DNA of 64,000 nucleotides from Faucicola tetraodonis (GTDB lineage: Bacteria > Pseudomonadota > Gammaproteobacteria > Pseudomonadales > Moraxellaceae): NCBI GenBank assembly GCA_032017425.1, contig DALZPW010000001.1. One strand, written 5' to 3'. The position numbers were made by a program, and so were the translations under genes. The notes under the pieces were generated by a model. It ran no database searches, was not told the DNA's origin, and was given only the letters and a program-made list of their open reading frames with translations. This document shows positions 42,701 to 50,186 of the stretch, one piece after another. The first letter of the stretch is position 1, and each line of letters opens with the position of its first letter.

Positions 42701-42809
42701 TTCTTTGGCAGGACGCTTTGGCATCAGCCCTAAAGAATTGGCTAGTTTAAATAACTTGTCACCAACAGCGTCGCTAAAAGTGGGTCAAATCATTACGGTG
42801 CCAAGATAG
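39753..42809 (+). CDS. mltD: Membrane-bound lytic transglycosylase (MltD type) with six LysM domains
   Basis: Peptidoglycan-cleaving lipoprotein. 1018 residues: lipobox signal (LSLAISSIILAACSS), then a lytic transglycosylase SLT domain (residues ~110-260) with the catalytic Glu in LPVIESSYDPNANSNASAAG, followed by LWQFIPSTGRIYGL and ALAAYNAGPGRV. A first degenerate LysM-like unit follows (HEISSLTGVSYDELRALNP). A Thr/Ser/Pro-rich linker (~400-600) holds repeated EPP motifs (IKEPPITATEQ, VQEPPLSNQER, YEEPPVVLPKE). Six LysM repeats lie at about 620, 683, 757, 816, 924 and 973 (e.g. YQVKAGDTLANIASRMGVNW, YTVQTGDTLSGIADRLSVSP). E. coli MltD (452 aa) has two LysM, so this is much longer. TAGGA lies 6 nt before the ATG; an earlier ORF start lacks signal features. 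Confidence 0.93.
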   Translation: MLLSISHSSKKTIKPLSLAISSIILAACSSAPTTSTTSPAGKPMIGSSSHSKSTVRSAQENAALLDMDSLDELEGLLEATDMSMVENNALLVQRYGNLWDRLRVNFRMNSNVYDPRIEAQKSWFISRQDYLNRLTARASRYLYYTVREAERRNIPTELALLPVIESSYDPNANSNASAAGLWQFIPSTGRIYGLNQTSTFDGRRDVIESTRAAYDFLTALYNQFGSWELALAAYNAGPGRVQSAINYNAARGLPTDYWSLKLPTETMNYVPRFLAVAQIVKNPSTYNVYLPAIANRQHFRSVPANVGVSLHEISSLTGVSYDELRALNPALIAGTVDMSGPSRVLIPNDLNQSIDRKITQLRGNGYMSQQGYLANNSYVTPKTVTPTYNTPTTNSGNQTRNTTTSQGDSLSAAKQAYSKKETVNLPSSSSDLAAMATSMVKNQTTTYIAPIPSTPSIQSRNTVIKEPPITATEQKIVTAEMQSTNTLPTTSAVVTANNTVVQEPPLSNQERNLIAKEIEKTAPQVEQAINPTDGNIKLNAIQTQQSVLEAKGETKKLSYEEPPVVLPKEVKITQASSLNGKAPNTAQATTSKSNTTSESKAVTVSKQAAKKRPSGTRSIYQVKAGDTLANIASRMGVNWRDIAEWNQIDPNAALLAGSTLYLYNAKPIEPKVAESPKRKANSYIVQAGDTLTDIADKFDLNVSELAKFNNLPVTYQVRTNQNLWLIPDKMPEPPVAQPAAQKPAPARAEVQPVSSRYTVQTGDTLSGIADRLSVSPKDIADVNGFNTNYRVQKGQVIIVPVTVEKVKYALAGKSINYTVRPGDSLGSVANNFDLTVAALAKANYLKPTANLIQGQKLVIPQAGLGTVASVTATREPMSKQDSAKPESKKETKKETKTAKDTQSEDDNKPASKPVSKYSRGDTQSYQVKSGDSLTNLSAKYGVSKSELAALNNLKGNESLLIGQNIKIPKTTTTYKVKAGEGLISLAGRFGISPKELASLNNLSPTASLKVGQIITVPR

Positions 42810-42826
42810 GTTATAGTTTATAAAAT

Positions 42827-42858
42827 AAAAAACCACTGTGTAAAAATAGTGGTTTTTT
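42827..42858 (+). terminator. Intrinsic terminator after mltD
   Basis: AAAAAACCACT / AGTGGTTTTTT stem, 10-nt loop, T-run. Confidence 0.82.
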
Positions 42859-42922
42859 ACTTAAGTTTTTGCCCGGTTTTTATAGTTTAGTTTTTATACT
42901 TAGCAAGGAAATAATAGGCAAT

Positions 42923-42956
42923 AAAAAAGCGTATTTAATTAAAAATACGCTTTTTT
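42923..42956 (-). terminator. Intrinsic terminator after hupB
   Basis: Perfect 14-bp stem AAAAAAGCGTATTT / AAATACGCTTTTTT with a 6-nt loop, 24 bp after the hupB stop on the minus strand. Confidence 0.88.
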
Positions 42957-42979
42957 ACATATAAAGAGATAAGGGTTAA

Positions 42980-43252
42980 TTAGTTAACGATATCTTTTAA
43001 ACTTTTACCTGCTTTAAAGCTTGGGACTTTGCTTGCTGGGATTTGGATTTCTTCTTTAGTCTGTGGGTTACGACCTGTACGTGCTTGGCGTTCTTTGACA
43101 CTAAACGTACCAAAGCCAACCAGTGACACGGTATCATTGGCTTTCATCGCTTCGCCAATCGTTGCGATAAAGGCATTTAATGCTTCAGTTGATTGGGCTT
43201 TAGAAAGACCGCTTTTTTTAGCAATGCTATCAACTAATTCTGACTTATTCAT
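42980..43252 (-). CDS. hupB: Histone-like DNA-binding protein HU
   Basis: Nucleoid protein that bends DNA. Exactly 90 residues: MNKSELVDSIAKKSGLSKAQ, EALNAFIATIGEAMKANDTV, SLVGFGTFSVKERQARTGRN-PQTKEEIQIPA and FKAGKSLKDIVN. This is standard HU (closest to HupB/HU-beta), not IHF, by the core GFGTF and RTGRNPQT beta-arm. AAGGA lies 7 nt before the ATG at 43252; the much longer ORF upstream has no HU homology. A promoter with -35 TTATCA and -10 TATAAC lies about 40-65 bp upstream. Confidence 0.97.
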   Translation of the reverse strand: MNKSELVDSIAKKSGLSKAQSTEALNAFIATIGEAMKANDTVSLVGFGTFSVKERQARTGRNPQTKEEIQIPASKVPSFKAGKSLKDIVN

Positions 43253-43692
43253 AAGAATATCCTTCAAATTTTTAGGGATGAAAATAAACGTTATATATAC
43301 AAAGCATACACTTGATAAGTAATTAGGCTCAAAGCCTTGAGTATCAAGTGTTGCATAAGTAATTATGATTCGATTATAAGTAAACTCCAACGGCTTCACA
43401 AGCAGTTTAATCATAATTTCTGTGCAATTAAGCATTGATTAACGTGTTTTTGCAAAATATAGCGGTTGGCACACCAAACGATAACATTTTATTTCAACAA
43501 AAACTGCTAAAACTTGATATATACAGCTATAGTGAGTAAAAGTGGCTAAAAATCAATCCCGCCTTAATCAATACTCAGCGACTGACAGTGTTTTATACCA
43601 GACTTACAATAATTAATGTTATTAACACCCTTTTAAAGCTACACTATCGACAAATTACAAAACCCATATTTGATTAATTTTGTGGAAATTTA
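43253..43692. other. Divergent intergenic region hupB / UbiJ-like gene
   Basis: 440 bp, A+T-rich, no gene. Contains the predicted hupB promoter (43290-43318) and direct repeats of CTTGATA(A/T)-type sequence. I see no other structured element. Confidence 0.5.
43290..43318 (-). promoter_or_regulatory. Predicted hupB promoter
   Basis: Minus-strand TTATCA (43313-43318) and TATAAC (43290-43295) with a 17-bp spacer, 38 bp upstream of the hupB start. Confidence 0.45.
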
Positions 43693-44355
43693 ATGAACGA
43701 TAATTTTCAAACTTCGACCAATGCCCCAAGCAATATAGCCACGACAGCGCTCAATGTGGTATTAGTGATTATTGAAACCTTGCTGACCCTGTTGCTACGT
43801 TTTGATGCAGATCTTCGTAAGGTTGTCTATCCTTTAGCCACTACCAATACTGTCGTTCGTATTCATGCTTATATTCCAAACGTCACTTTCTATGTGACTT
43901 TTACCGTTAACGGCATTTTGTTAGACAGTCAATTACAGCCTTCTCAGCAGGTCGATGTGACCATCAATGGCTTTACTTGGCAAATCGCACAGAATTTATT
44001 TACCAATCAGCCCAAAGCCATCGAGCAGCTACAAATCCGCGGCGAAGCACAAAAGATGGCAGAGGTGAAGGCTTTTTTACATCAAATTGGTATCAATCAG
44101 CTATTACAAGTCATCACAAAAGCAGTCAAAGGCGATAAAGACAAGCAAAAACTCAAAAAACCTATCAAAACTGATGCTGACTATAAGCAACAAGTCGAAG
44201 CACTCAATAGCGAAGTCAACGCCGCAAATCTACAAAAAACAGTGCTTGAAGCACAAATTTTAGAATTAAACAGTAAAAATCAATGGATGAAACGCGCGGC
44301 AATTGCATTTTTTGTATTATTCATCATTTGTGCAATTGGTTGGGCGGTAAAATAA
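43693..44355 (+). CDS. UbiJ/SCP2-like protein with C-terminal membrane anchor
   Basis: 220 residues. The layout resembles the UbiJ gene at 56924: a hydrophobic N-terminal helix (ALNVVLVIIETLLTLLL), a lipid-binding SCP2-like middle (TNTVVRIHAYIPNVTFYVTF, DSQLQPSQQVDVTING, IEQLQIRGEAQKMAEVKAFL), then a charged coiled coil (about 160-195) and a final membrane helix (AAIAFFVLFIICAIGWAVK) absent from UbiJ. Similarity is judged by eye and is remote. Function unknown; a lipid/quinone-related scaffold is a guess. It lies upstream of iscR; its terminator overlaps the iscR promoter. Confidence 0.6.
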   Translation: MNDNFQTSTNAPSNIATTALNVVLVIIETLLTLLLRFDADLRKVVYPLATTNTVVRIHAYIPNVTFYVTFTVNGILLDSQLQPSQQVDVTINGFTWQIAQNLFTNQPKAIEQLQIRGEAQKMAEVKAFLHQIGINQLLQVITKAVKGDKDKQKLKKPIKTDADYKQQVEALNSEVNAANLQKTVLEAQILELNSKNQWMKRAAIAFFVLFIICAIGWAVK

Positions 44356-44372
44356 CACCCATTCCCCCCTAT

Positions 44373-44415
44373 ATTGCTTTGATAAAAGATAAAAAATTGC
44401 TTTGATAAAAAATCG
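44373..44415 (+). repeat. Duplicated 23-bp element downstream of the UbiJ-like gene
   Basis: ATTGCTTTGATAAAAGATAA recurs as ATTGCTTTGATAAAAAATCG at a spacing of 23 bp. A second doublet, GAGTAAATAAATC / GAGAAATAAATAAATC, follows at about 44425-44457. Confidence 0.75.
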
Positions 44416-44450
44416 TTTATCATTGAGTAAATAAATCTGAGAAATAAATA

Positions 44451-44502
44451 AATCCGAGTGTTTTAGTAAGAATTAATCTTGACTAAAAGACTCGGATTTT
44501 CA
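44451..44502 (+). terminator. Terminator-like 17-bp inverted repeat overlapping the iscR promoter
   Basis: AATCCGAGTGTTTTAGT (44451-44467) pairs with ACTAAAAGACTCGGATT (44482-44498) with a single mismatch, followed by TTTTC. It sits after the UbiJ-like gene and its right arm contains most of the iscR -35 and IscR-like site. Confidence 0.75.
44475..44499 (+). promoter_or_regulatory. IscR type 1-like binding site
   Basis: The 25 bp agree with the E. coli type 1 consensus (ATASYYGACTRWWWYAGTCRRSTAT) at about 18 positions, including core CTTGACTAAAA and the TCGG on the other half. It overlaps the -35 TTGACT, as in autorepressed iscR promoters. Confidence 0.65.
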
Positions 44503-44508
44503 TATAAT
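44479..44508 (+). promoter_or_regulatory. iscR promoter
   Basis: TTGACT (44479-44484), 18-bp spacer, perfect TATAAT (44503-44508), 80 bp before the iscR start. Confidence 0.75.
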
Positions 44509-44588
44509 AGCCATACCAACCATAAAACGTGTTTTCACAGCTTACTGTGCTTGAACGGATTTAAATTTTTAACTTAAGTGGGGCTACT

Positions 44589-45203
44589 ATGCGATTGACA
44601 ACCCGAGGACGCTATGCAGTGACAGCGCTGCTAGATTTGGCATTGCAAGAGCAAAAACATGAATTGGCTGTGTCATTGTCTGATATCGCAAAACGTCAAG
44701 AAATTTCTATTTCTTATCTTGAGCAGTTGTTTTCAAAGCTGCGTAAAAAAGGGTTGGTGGTGAGCACTCGCGGTGCATCAGGCGGTTACCATATTGCCAA
44801 ACCCATCAATGAAATCTCGATTATGACCATTATTTCAGCGGTTGATGAGTCGGTGGATGCCAGAGCTTGCGAAGGTAAGGGCAACTGCCAAGACGGCGCC
44901 ATGTGTTTAACCCATGATTTATGGAATGGATTGTCTGAGCAAATTGAAAACTATTTGTCCACCGTAACACTAGATACGCTCATCAACCGTCAAATTATCC
45001 GTGAAATTTCTGAGCGTCAAATTTTGATGGTTGAAGATATGCAGCATAAGGAGCAATCTGCGGTAAATCCGATGACAGAGGCACCCGTATCGCAACGAGC
45101 AAAGCATAGCACCACTAAAGTTAGTAATATTAGTAACAATCATTCATTAGCTGATAACAGCAAAACCTTAAAACAAAATTCTGGGGAGAATTTGTTAGCA
45201 TGA
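44589..45203 (+). CDS. iscR: Fe-S cluster-sensing repressor IscR
   Basis: Rrf2-family regulator with a [2Fe-2S] cluster, which represses its own operon when clusters are plentiful. 204 residues. Winged helix MRLTTRGRYAVTALLDLAL, QEISISYLEQLFSKLRKKGLVVSTRGASGGY. Cluster ligands Cys-94, Cys-100, Cys-106 and His-109 (ACEGKGNCQDGAMCLTHDLW) match E. coli Cys-92/98/104 and His-107. From about residue 160 there is an extra ~40-residue Ser/Asn/Thr-rich tail. GGGG precedes the ATG. Its stop overlaps the iscS start (ATGA). Confidence 0.96.
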   Translation: MRLTTRGRYAVTALLDLALQEQKHELAVSLSDIAKRQEISISYLEQLFSKLRKKGLVVSTRGASGGYHIAKPINEISIMTIISAVDESVDARACEGKGNCQDGAMCLTHDLWNGLSEQIENYLSTVTLDTLINRQIIREISERQILMVEDMQHKEQSAVNPMTEAPVSQRAKHSTTKVSNISNNHSLADNSKTLKQNSGENLLA

Positions 45204-46417
45204 ATAAATTAGTCTATTTAGATTATGCCGCGACCACACCAATTGATGAGCAAGTCGCCCAAAAGATGATGAAATACATGACCTTTGATGGCGTGTTTGG
45301 TAATCCTGCTTCACGTTCGCATGGGTTTGGTTGGCAAGCTGAAGAAGCGGTTGAAACTGCCCGTGAGCAAATCGCGGAGTTAATCAACGCCGATTCACGT
45401 GAAATTGTATTTACTTCAGGTGCTACTGAGTCAGACAATTTGGCGATTAAAGGTGCGGCGCAATTTTATAGCGGTAAAGGCAAACATATCATTACCAGTA
45501 AAATTGAACATAAAGCCGTGCTAGACGTCTGCCGTGAATTAGAAACAGAAGGTTTTGAAATTACCTATCTAGACCCACAGCCAAAGACAGGTCTGATCAC
45601 GGTTGACCAAGTTAAAGAGGCTATTCGTGAAGATACTATTTTAGTGACCCTAATGATGGTGAACAACGAACTTGGCACTTTAACAGATGTTGCGGCAATT
45701 GGTGAAATCACACGTGAAAAAGGTATTATTTTTCATGTTGATGCGGCGCAGGCAGCCGGTAAAACTCCGATTGATTTAGAACAATTAAAAGTTGATTTGA
45801 TGAGTTTTTCTGCGCATAAAATCTATGGTCCCAAAGGTATTGGTGCTTTATATGTTCGCCGTAAACCACGTGTGCGTCTAAAATCACAAATGCAAGGTGG
45901 CGGTCATGAGCGTGGTATGCGTTCAGGTACTTTGGCAACGCATCAGATCGTGGGAATGGGTGAAGCCTTTGCCATTGCGGGCAAACGTATGGCAGAAGAT
46001 GAAGCCAGACTGACAAAACTGCGTCAACGTCTTTGGGATGGCTTAAAAGAGCTTGATGAAATTTATCTGAATGGTGACATGAATCACAGTATTCCAAATA
46101 TCGTCAACATCAGCTTTAACTTTGTAGAAGGCGAATCGTTGATGATGTCATTGAAAGATTTTGCCGTGTCATCGGGTTCTGCTTGTACGTCAGCGACGCT
46201 TGAGCCTTCCTACGTATTACGCGCGCTTGGATTGTCAGATGAGCTTGCTCATAGCTCAATTCGTTTTAGTTTGGGTCGCTATACGACCGAAGAAGATGTT
46301 GACCATGCAATTGCTGAGATGCGAACCGCGGTTGAAAAATTACGTGCTTTATCACCGCTTTGGGACATGTACCAAGAAGGCGTTGATTTAAATAGTGTGG
46401 AATGGAACGAACATTAA
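45200..46417 (+). CDS. iscS: Cysteine desulfurase IscS
   Basis: PLP enzyme that takes sulfur from cysteine for Fe-S clusters and tRNA thiolation. 405 residues: LDYAATTPIDEQV, GNPASRSHGFGWQAEE, TSGATESDNLAIKGAA, the PLP Lys in SFSAHKIYGPKGIGAL, RGMRSGTLATHQIVG and the active Cys loop SSGSACTSATLEPSYVLRAL. Overlaps iscR by 4 nt (translational coupling). The start is fixed by the overlap and by the family N-terminus. No anomaly. Confidence 0.98.
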   Translation: MNKLVYLDYAATTPIDEQVAQKMMKYMTFDGVFGNPASRSHGFGWQAEEAVETAREQIAELINADSREIVFTSGATESDNLAIKGAAQFYSGKGKHIITSKIEHKAVLDVCRELETEGFEITYLDPQPKTGLITVDQVKEAIREDTILVTLMMVNNELGTLTDVAAIGEITREKGIIFHVDAAQAAGKTPIDLEQLKVDLMSFSAHKIYGPKGIGALYVRRKPRVRLKSQMQGGGHERGMRSGTLATHQIVGMGEAFAIAGKRMAEDEARLTKLRQRLWDGLKELDEIYLNGDMNHSIPNIVNISFNFVEGESLMMSLKDFAVSSGSACTSATLEPSYVLRALGLSDELAHSSIRFSLGRYTTEEDVDHAIAEMRTAVEKLRALSPLWDMYQEGVDLNSVEWNEH

Positions 46418-46497
46418 TTTGTATTAAAAATTTATTTAATTTAATAAGTAAAGATTAGTCAGTTACGTTTGACGTAACCAGCCAAAAGGAAAATGAA

Positions 46498-46881
46498 ATG
46501 GCCTACAGTGATAAAGTGCTTGACCATTATGAAAATCCACGTAATGTGGGAAACTTAGATAAAGATGCCAAAAATGTCGGTACCGGTATGGTTGGCGCGC
46601 CAGCCTGTGGTGATGTGATGCGCTTGCAAATCCAAGTGGGTGATAACGGTATCATTGAAGATGCGCGCTTTAAAACCTATGGCTGTGGTTCAGCCATTGC
46701 CTCAAGCTCATTGGTGACAGAATGGCTTAAAGGCAAAACTCTGGATGAAGCTAGCGCGATTAAAAACAAAGACATCGCTGAAGAGCTGGCATTGCCACCT
46801 GTTAAAGTGCACTGCTCAGTGCTGGCAGAAGATGCCATTAAAGCAGCGATTGAAGATTATAAATCCAAAGCTGAAGCTTGA
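46498..46881 (+). CDS. iscU: Iron-sulfur cluster scaffold IscU
   Basis: Assembles [2Fe-2S] clusters. 127 residues: MAYSDKVLDHYENPRNVG, cluster Cys in GAPACGDVMRLQIQV, FKTYGCGSAIASSSLV and VHCSVLAEDAI. The HscA-binding LPPVK motif is present (ALPPVKVHCS). AAAAGGAAA precedes the ATG. It lies 80 bp after iscS; in E. coli the gap is smaller. Confidence 0.98.
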   Translation: MAYSDKVLDHYENPRNVGNLDKDAKNVGTGMVGAPACGDVMRLQIQVGDNGIIEDARFKTYGCGSAIASSSLVTEWLKGKTLDEASAIKNKDIAEELALPPVKVHCSVLAEDAIKAAIEDYKSKAEA

Positions 46882-46903
46882 TTGATTTCACGATTGTCAT
46901 AGC

Positions 46904-46926
46904 CTTATTGATTTATCCTCAATAAG
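46904..46926 (+). repeat. Intercistronic hairpin between iscU and iscA
   Basis: CTTATTGA / TCAATAAG 8-bp perfect stem with a 7-nt loop in the operon, with no T-run, so not a terminator. Confidence 0.5.
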
Positions 46927-46984
46927 ACTGTGTGTGAGTCGCTCAAAGTGACTGGCCTAAAGATTTAAATGATTGCAGATTGAC

Positions 46985-47326
46985 ATGAGTAAATGGGGTA
47001 GTAAAGTGATTGAATTATCAAACGATGCAGCTGAACATGTACGCGATTTTTTGCAAAACCGTGGTCATGGTGAAGGTATCCGTGTAGGTATCCGTACCGC
47101 AGGTTGTTCTGGTTTAGCTTATGTGCTGGAATTTGTTGATGAGCCAGACCCTAACGACCAACGTTTTGAAAGCAATGGGGTTAGTGTATTTATCGATCCA
47201 AAAAGCTTAGTTTATCTTAATGGTTTGAAAATGGATTTTGTCAAAGAAGGTCTCAATGAAGGCTTTAAATTTAGTAATCCAAACCAAAAAGGTGAGTGTG
47301 GCTGTGGTGAATCTTTCACCGTTTAG
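46985..47326 (+). CDS. iscA: A-type iron-sulfur carrier IscA
   Basis: 113 residues with the three conserved cysteines of the A-type fold (TAGCSGLAYVLEF; GECGCGESFTV) and ESNGVSVFIDPKSLVYLNG. Starts SKWGSKVIELSNDAAEHVRDFL. ATG at 46985 is preferred; a TTG at 46973 and a GTG at about 47006 are alternatives, and no ribosome site is clear. Third carrier/scaffold gene of the isc operon. Confidence 0.95.
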   Translation: MSKWGSKVIELSNDAAEHVRDFLQNRGHGEGIRVGIRTAGCSGLAYVLEFVDEPDPNDQRFESNGVSVFIDPKSLVYLNGLKMDFVKEGLNEGFKFSNPNQKGECGCGESFTV

Positions 47327-47379
47327 TTTTTAATATTTTTTTTGTCAGTATAGTGATGGCTCGGTAGGGGAAGTTGAAA

Positions 47380-48012
47380 ATGGTTAATTATTTTGAATTG
47401 ATGAATGTACCCCAACAATATCAAATTGATATCGCCAAACTTCAGCAGACCCTTCGCCAACTTCAATCTAAGTTCCATCCTGACAACAATCTTGATGCGT
47501 CTGTAGCTGAGCAAAACCTTTCGCTATCTGCTAATACGGATGGTTTTTTGCGTGAATCAATCGCCAAATTATCCGCACTAAAGCCTGAGCAAGCGTCTGC
47601 TATTATTAATGAAGCCTATAATACGCTTAAAAACCCCGACTCTCGCGCGTCACATTTATTGGCACTCAAAGGCATTTCACAATCTATTAATCAGCCGATT
47701 CGTGATTTGGACTTTTTAGACGATGCCATGTCATTTCGCATCGATTTAGACGATGCTGATAGCCAAAGTATTACCTTGCTTAGCAAAAAACTTACCGAAT
47801 GGCTAAATAATTATCAACTTGCTTTTGACGAGGTTTACCAAAAAATTGATAATTCAACTGTAGCTGAGGCTAATGATGATGCCTTAACGAAACAGGCGAT
47901 AGATATTATTCAAAAACTGCAGTTTTTGGTTAAACTGCAAGCAGATGTAGCAAAAACCACCGATGAATTAGCCCAGCAGAATTTTGATAATGATGACGAT
48001 CTCTACGTGTAA
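47380..48012 (+). CDS. hscB: Fe-S assembly co-chaperone HscB
   Basis: J-domain co-chaperone that delivers IscU to HscA. 210 residues with YFELMNVPQQYQID, J-domain HPD in KFHPDNNLDA, INEAYNTLKNPDSRASHLLALKG and a C-terminal three-helix bundle. AGGGGA lies 8 nt before the ATG; the TTG two codons upstream is too close to it. It follows iscA by 53 bp. Confidence 0.95.
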   Translation: MVNYFELMNVPQQYQIDIAKLQQTLRQLQSKFHPDNNLDASVAEQNLSLSANTDGFLRESIAKLSALKPEQASAIINEAYNTLKNPDSRASHLLALKGISQSINQPIRDLDFLDDAMSFRIDLDDADSQSITLLSKKLTEWLNNYQLAFDEVYQKIDNSTVAEANDDALTKQAIDIIQKLQFLVKLQADVAKTTDELAQQNFDNDDDLYV

Positions 48013-48105
48013 ATCATGATTAAAGGGTAAGTTGTCATAGCGTTTGTTAATTTATTTGGTTTATCATATTTTTAATTTATAATACCATCCGTTTTGACTT
48101 TCTAT

Positions 48106-48141
48106 AAAGATACAAACTAAGCTAAAGATATAAACTAAGCT
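48106..48141 (+). repeat. 18-bp x2 tandem repeat between hscB and hscA
   Basis: AAAGATACAAACTAAGCT followed directly by AAAGATATAAACTAAGCT (one difference). Confidence 0.93.
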
Positions 48142-48188
48142 GGTTTTATTTTCAAATTATTTTTTCTTTTTTTTAATTGGTCCAATTT

Positions 48189-50147
48189 ATGTCGTTATTA
48201 CAAATCGCTGAACCCAATCAAAGTGCCAAGCCCCATGCGCATCGTTTTGCTTTAGGAATTGATTTAGGAACCACGCGTTCACTGGTAGCGGTAGTCCGTT
48301 CAGGTGAGCCACAAGTGATTGGCGACAAAGTTAGCGAATGTCAATCTAACGACAATAACACCAATGATAATAACGACAGTCCATTTGCCAATCAGGTAAA
48401 AGGTATCGATTGCCAAAAGCTTTTGCCCTCGGTGGTGTATTTTGGCTTAGATGACAATGGCAATCCAGAAACTTTGGTAGGTAGTCATGCTGAAGCCATG
48501 GCAGAACAAGCACCAAATCATACTGTACGCTCGGTCAAACGGTTTATGGGTCGAAGCATCAAGGATATTAAGTTCAATCATCCTTACGAATTAGTCGGCG
48601 ATGTCGATGTGATGCCAAGTATCCAAACCCCACAAGGTGCCAAAAACCCTGTTGAAGTATCAAGTATCCTGTTAAAACATCTGTATGATCGGGCAAAATT
48701 GGCGTTACCTGACAATAGTATTGTGGGTGCGGTGATTACGGTGCCGGCTTATTTTGATGAAGCACAGCGCCAAGCGACTAAAGATGCGGCTAAATTGGCA
48801 GGCATTCATGTGATTCGATTATTAAACGAGCCGACGGCTGCCGCGATGGCGTATGGGCTCAACCAAGCACAAGACGAAGCATATCATCTCATTTATGATT
48901 TGGGTGGGGGCACGTTTGACGTATCGGTGTTAAAGCTCAATCAAGGCGTGTATGAAGTGCTGGCAACGGGCGGTAATAGCGCACTGGGTGGCGATGATAT
49001 TGACCGCCTGATTGCTAATTGGCTCATTCAACAAACAGGCTTGCATCCATCAAACATTGATAACCATCAAAAACAGCTGCTAAACGTACAGGCTCGCACC
49101 CTCAAAGAACAGTTGTCAAAAGTAGAGCAAGTGACTGCCAAGCTTTCAATTAGCGGTCAAGCTTTTGACATTGTGTTAACCCAAAGCAATCTTCGTCAAA
49201 TCATCCAGCCTGTGACTGACCGTACATTAGCGGTTTGTGAGCAAGTGCTACGTGATGCTGGACTTGAGACGTCCCAGCTTGATGAAGTGGTATTGGTAGG
49301 TGGTTCGACACGAATGCCATTGATTCAGCAGATCGTGGCAGAAACGTTTAATCAGCCGCCACTGTCACGCATCAATCCCGATGAAGTCGTCGCGTTAGGC
49401 GCAGCCAAATATGCTGGCCAATTAATCGGACAACAGCAAGATACGGTGTTGCTGCTTGATGTCACGCCTTTATCCTTGGGGCTTGAGACCATGGGCGGTC
49501 TCACCGAAGTGATTATTCCGCGTAACACGCCCATTCCTGTAACGCGTAAACAGGTGTTTACAACCTATCAAGATAACCAAAATGGTATGATTATCCATGT
49601 GGTACAAGGTGAACGCGATACGGTGGCTGACAATCGCTCGTTAGGGCAGTTTAAACTGACTGACATTCCAGCGATGAAAGCAGGGTTGGCGCGTATCGAA
49701 GTTACTTTTCAAATTGATGCCAATGGTCAGTTAACCGTCTGGGCTAAAGAGTTGACAACGGGCAAAGCAAGCCAAATTCAAGTCAAGCCGTCTTATGGGT
49801 TGTCAGAAGATGAGCAGGAAAAACTGCTCAAAGCAGGCTTTGATTTTGCCATGCAAGATCGACTGCAGCGCAGCTTGATTGAAAGTCAGGTAGAAGCAAA
49901 ACGAGAATTGTTGGCGCTAGCATCCGCGCTTGCAGAATTTGGCTTTTTGTTAAGCGATGCGCAGAAAAATACGCTGCAAACCTCGATGGCTGATGTTCAA
50001 CACGCGATTGATGGTGCTGAACAAGCCCAGTTAGAAACAGCGAGCGCGCAGCTAAAAGTTCATAGTGATGATTTTGCTGCACTTATCATGAACCAAGCGG
50101 TCAATGAAACCATGAAAGGCACTTCAACCGCGGATTGGTCAAATTAA
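48189..50147 (+). CDS. hscA: Fe-S assembly chaperone HscA (Hsp70 family)
   Basis: Specialised Hsp70 that binds the IscU LPPVK motif and promotes cluster transfer. 652 residues: ATP-binding IDLGTTRSLVAVV, VITVPAYFDEAQRQATKDAA, LLNEPTAAAMAYGL, YDLGGGTFDVSVL, LVGGSTRMPLIQ and the HscA-type substrate domain (LLLDVTPLSLGLETMGGLTE, RNTPIPVTRKQVFTTYQDN). An Asn/Asp-rich insertion of ~25 residues (SECQSNDNNTNDNNDSPF) lies after the first ATP loop, atypical for HscA. ATG at 48189; no ribosome site seen. Confidence 0.97.
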   Translation: MSLLQIAEPNQSAKPHAHRFALGIDLGTTRSLVAVVRSGEPQVIGDKVSECQSNDNNTNDNNDSPFANQVKGIDCQKLLPSVVYFGLDDNGNPETLVGSHAEAMAEQAPNHTVRSVKRFMGRSIKDIKFNHPYELVGDVDVMPSIQTPQGAKNPVEVSSILLKHLYDRAKLALPDNSIVGAVITVPAYFDEAQRQATKDAAKLAGIHVIRLLNEPTAAAMAYGLNQAQDEAYHLIYDLGGGTFDVSVLKLNQGVYEVLATGGNSALGGDDIDRLIANWLIQQTGLHPSNIDNHQKQLLNVQARTLKEQLSKVEQVTAKLSISGQAFDIVLTQSNLRQIIQPVTDRTLAVCEQVLRDAGLETSQLDEVVLVGGSTRMPLIQQIVAETFNQPPLSRINPDEVVALGAAKYAGQLIGQQQDTVLLLDVTPLSLGLETMGGLTEVIIPRNTPIPVTRKQVFTTYQDNQNGMIIHVVQGERDTVADNRSLGQFKLTDIPAMKAGLARIEVTFQIDANGQLTVWAKELTTGKASQIQVKPSYGLSEDEQEKLLKAGFDFAMQDRLQRSLIESQVEAKRELLALASALAEFGFLLSDAQKNTLQTSMADVQHAIDGAEQAQLETASAQLKVHSDDFAALIMNQAVNETMKGTSTADWSN

Positions 50148-50186
50148 TTTTAAATACATAAGACTATTAATCGTTAAGAGATTGCT

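Noticed and set aside
42980..43435. Longer 151-residue form of HU
   Set aside because: The first 61 residues are unlike HU; AAGGA and the known HU start place translation at 43252.
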